64,000 nucleotides of DNA from Ophthalmolycus amberensis (taxonomy: Eukaryota; Chordata; Actinopteri; Perciformes; Zoarcidae), in the NCBI GenBank assembly GCA_024529925.1, contig JAFEUB010001185.1, positions 97,001 to 161,000 of the forward strand, in the 5' to 3' direction. Of this stretch, positions 61,881 to 64,000 are shown in pieces. A program made the translations under genes and the position numbers. Within the stretch, counting starts at the first letter, position 1, and every line of letters starts with the position of its first letter. The notes below the pieces were generated by a model that was not told where the DNA came from, did no database searches, and worked only from the letters and a program-made list of their open reading frames with translations.

Positions 61881-62419
61881 GCCTCAGGCAACAAAAGAGA
61901 GGGAAACTATAAAAGAAACCAAATTTGGGAGGATTATGCAATATTACAACATTTCCCGTTATGTAGCCCCTCCAGCAGTGGGGTCATTGAGAGGGCTGCG
62001 GGGGCTCCACCTCTTAAACCACTGTAGCGTCACTTTTATTTTCATTTGCACATAACAGCACAACAGAAGAACAAAATAACTCTTACTGCCTGCGGCATGA
62101 AAATGTCTCTACATTAATCATTGCAAAAACAATTCATGTCCCTGTCTTCTGTGACGTTCCTCTAGGATCTGCTCCAGTCTCCTAAAAAGCAAGACAAGTC
62201 ATTTCAACTGAAGTAATACCTTCTGTTCTTTCAAAGTGTTTGTGGTTCTGTACGTTTCCTGAGAGCTTCTATATATTCATCAGCAACAGATCATTGAGTC
62301 ATGCAGACATTCTAAAAGGCATATGACTGAATGTCCTGAATTCATTGTGGGGTCCTGATCTGAAGGAAATATATACTTGTATACAATGTACGTCATTACA
62401 TGTCTGAAAGTAAATGAAA

Positions 62420-62460
62420 AACCTAAAGGAATAGTTCAAAATGTTGGGAAATATGTTTTT
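62420..62460 (+). repeat. Short piece of the CATTTTGGGAAATA repeat
   Basis: AAGGAATAGTTCAAAATGTT followed by GGGAAATATG resembles the beginning of that family; only about 40 bp. Confidence 0.35.
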
Positions 62461-62559
62461 TTTTTGATTTTCTTCAGTATGTGGTCTTTGAGACAATGTA
62501 CACTGTACATACAGATCTTCAGATGATGCCCATTTTAGGTATACACATATAGAACAAGG

Positions 62560-62995
62560 AGAAAAAACGGAAAAAAAAAAAAGAACATAAAGAAAAAATA
62601 TATATAACTCGGGAGTCTACGGTACATTTATCGATTTATGAAAATAAAGTCAGCTCTATGTATTACGTATGTAACCCATTTTTCCCAACATGACAAAAAT
62701 TGTTCCAATTTGTCGTTGACAGATGCTGTTATCTTCTCCATTTTGTAAATGTCCATTGTTATGTCCATCCATGTATTGAGAGTGGGACTCTCTTCTCTTC
62801 AACCATTCCTTATGAAATATTTGTCCATTTTAGGTAAATATCCAAGATACATGGTCTTACTTTCTAGGGGTATTTTATCTTTAAAATGGCGGTGTCCCTC
62901 TCCAATAGTCTTTGATAACAGAGCAATCCCCAAAAATATGATCATGGTTTGCATTTTGGTTTCCCATCCTCTCCAGCAAACAGGAGTGTTACCAT
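62560..62995 (-). pseudogene. L1-like LINE, C-terminal ORF2 remnant and 3' UTR
   Basis: On the minus strand, pieces of different frames give NQNANHDHIFGDCSVIKDYW (62964-62905) and then TLNTWMDITMDIYKMEKITA, NDKLEQFLSCWEKWVTY (to about 62667). The H..IF..C..I..YW block and the WMDI ... MEK ... W.KW block are those of the C-terminal end of fish L1-type ORF2. At least one frameshift and several stops break it. It is cut at 62995 by the start of a DNA transposon. The short 3' UTR ends near an A-rich run (T-rich on the minus strand is not seen as a clean tail). Confidence 0.7.
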
Positions 62996-64000
62996 CAGTG
63001 GCGGCTGGTGGAAAATGTTCTAGGTAGGGCCATCCTATCAATTTCAGCAAACATCCCAGTATGATTTAATGCAAAAACATGAAAGTATCAAACACGCATT
63101 ATTACTTGGCAGTTAAATATTTAACATGTATTCCAACACGAAAAAAATCAGTAAATAACACTTATATAATATAATATAACATGTTCATTTATTGAGATGC
63201 CCCTATGGACCTTATTATAGGAGGTAAAGATCAGGAGAAGTAAACATAAAGTGTAATTATGAATACTGATGTTAAATTAAGCTATGATGAGTTTTCACTG
63301 TTAATTTAACATCTCTATTACATGTTGATGCCTCCATGACCTAAGTTAAGCAGATGAGACTGAGGACAACTATGTAGAATAAAAGATGTTCACTTTGCCT
63401 AATATGTAGCTTGACAGAGTTCTCATGTGTGTCCTGGTGTTCTCATGTTTCCTTACCTCCTCATCCCTCACTCCCGTAACTGTCCGTGCTGGATCTGTCC
63501 CCATTGTTTTAAAAAGCTAAATAAGTTATTAGCATAACGTCATCCAGCTAGCCAAACCTGTCTGGTGTTCAGCTAGTACAGAAGCTTCGCATGTACTGCT
63601 TCCCTTTCCCGCGAGTCTGCTGTCTGATTGTGAGGTCAGGCTGATCTGATATCAGCTATTTGGCTGCAGAATCTCCGCCAAAGTTCTCCTCTCAAACGGG
63701 TCTTGGAGGAGGAGTGCTCGCGCTGGCACCGGCGCCTGTAGAGACTTCTCCTGACGAGAACGCACAGCTTGGGGCCATATCGTTCTGGCCCCACACTGAA
63801 TCTATTTGAGGGCGCTGATTGGCTAAATTGTATGTCACTCATTTGTATCTTTAATCAGCAATTGGCTAAACTGCTTCATAGACCCGTCTCTTTTGGGCCA
63901 AAACGATCAGGCCCCCCTAGCTGCGCGTTCTCAGAGTGTCGTGCACACAGACAGAGAGCACGAGCAGAGAGCACACAGGCGGAGAGCACGAGCAGACGAG
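62996..64000. mobile_element. Left end of a DNA transposon running off the window
   Basis: CAGTGGCGGCTGGTGGAAAA at 62996 has the form of a terminal repeat of fish DNA transposons (hAT-like by recall), preceded by GTTACCAT as possible 8 bp target site. It lies exactly where the L1 remnant stops. The other end is not within the window, so the element is longer than 1 kb or lacks that end. The GC-rich part at 63650-63990, with repeated GAGCACGAGCAGA, may belong to it or be host DNA. No transposase frame recognised. Confidence 0.4.

Overview
The window looks like ray-finned fish (teleost) nuclear DNA. It has widely spaced small exons with GT-AG introns, very abundant CA/TG and tetranucleotide microsatellites, tRNA-derived SINEs with polymerase III boxes, and fish-type L2, L1 and hAT transposon remnants. 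No prokaryotic gene organisation is present.

One host gene is supported. It lies on the minus strand from 59057 (ATG) to 8907 (stop), about 50 kb, and has eight coding exons that join in frame to 447 codons. The product is a GPI-anchored GDNF-family receptor alpha with a short signal peptide, three cysteine-rich domains (D1, D2, D3), an acidic linker and a hydrophobic C-terminal tail. Family membership is secure. Within the family the protein fits GFRA3 best, and GFRA4 is the alternative. A CpG-rich stretch upstream of exon 1 (59058-59520) is the likely promoter and 5' UTR. The likely 3' UTR runs from 8906 down to AATAAA signals near 8575 and 8515.

Layout from left to right. 1-8500 is the 3' flank, with a terminal-inverted-repeat element cut by the window edge, a complete 0.9 kb non-autonomous hAT element with a perfect 8 bp target duplication, and microsatellite blocks. 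8907-25446 holds exons 8 to 3, with moderate introns carrying SINEs, a MITE-like element and a large ATCC/ATCT array. 25447-39390 is intron 2. It contains a second hAT element and a three-deep nest: an old plus-strand L2-like LINE 3' end is split by a Helentron-like (Helitron2) element, which is itself split by an almost full-length minus-strand L2-like LINE (32948-37797). That LINE keeps both ORFs, including an esterase-type ORF1. 39391-59057 holds exons 2 and 1 around a 19 kb intron 1 rich in CA repeats, SINEs, an hAT transposase fragment with a BED finger, and a LINE tail that runs into an ATCT array. 59058-64000 is the 5' flank, with further repeats, an L1 remnant and the end of another DNA transposon.

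No wholly new biological system was found. The most useful observations are the complete gene model, its modular exon phases (exons 2 and 3 can be skipped in frame to drop D1), CA-rich tracts beside its splice sites, the nested transposons with clear Helentron-type ends, and tetranucleotide satellites that begin exactly at LINE tails. Calls rest on reading the sequence and recalled family features; no database search was run.
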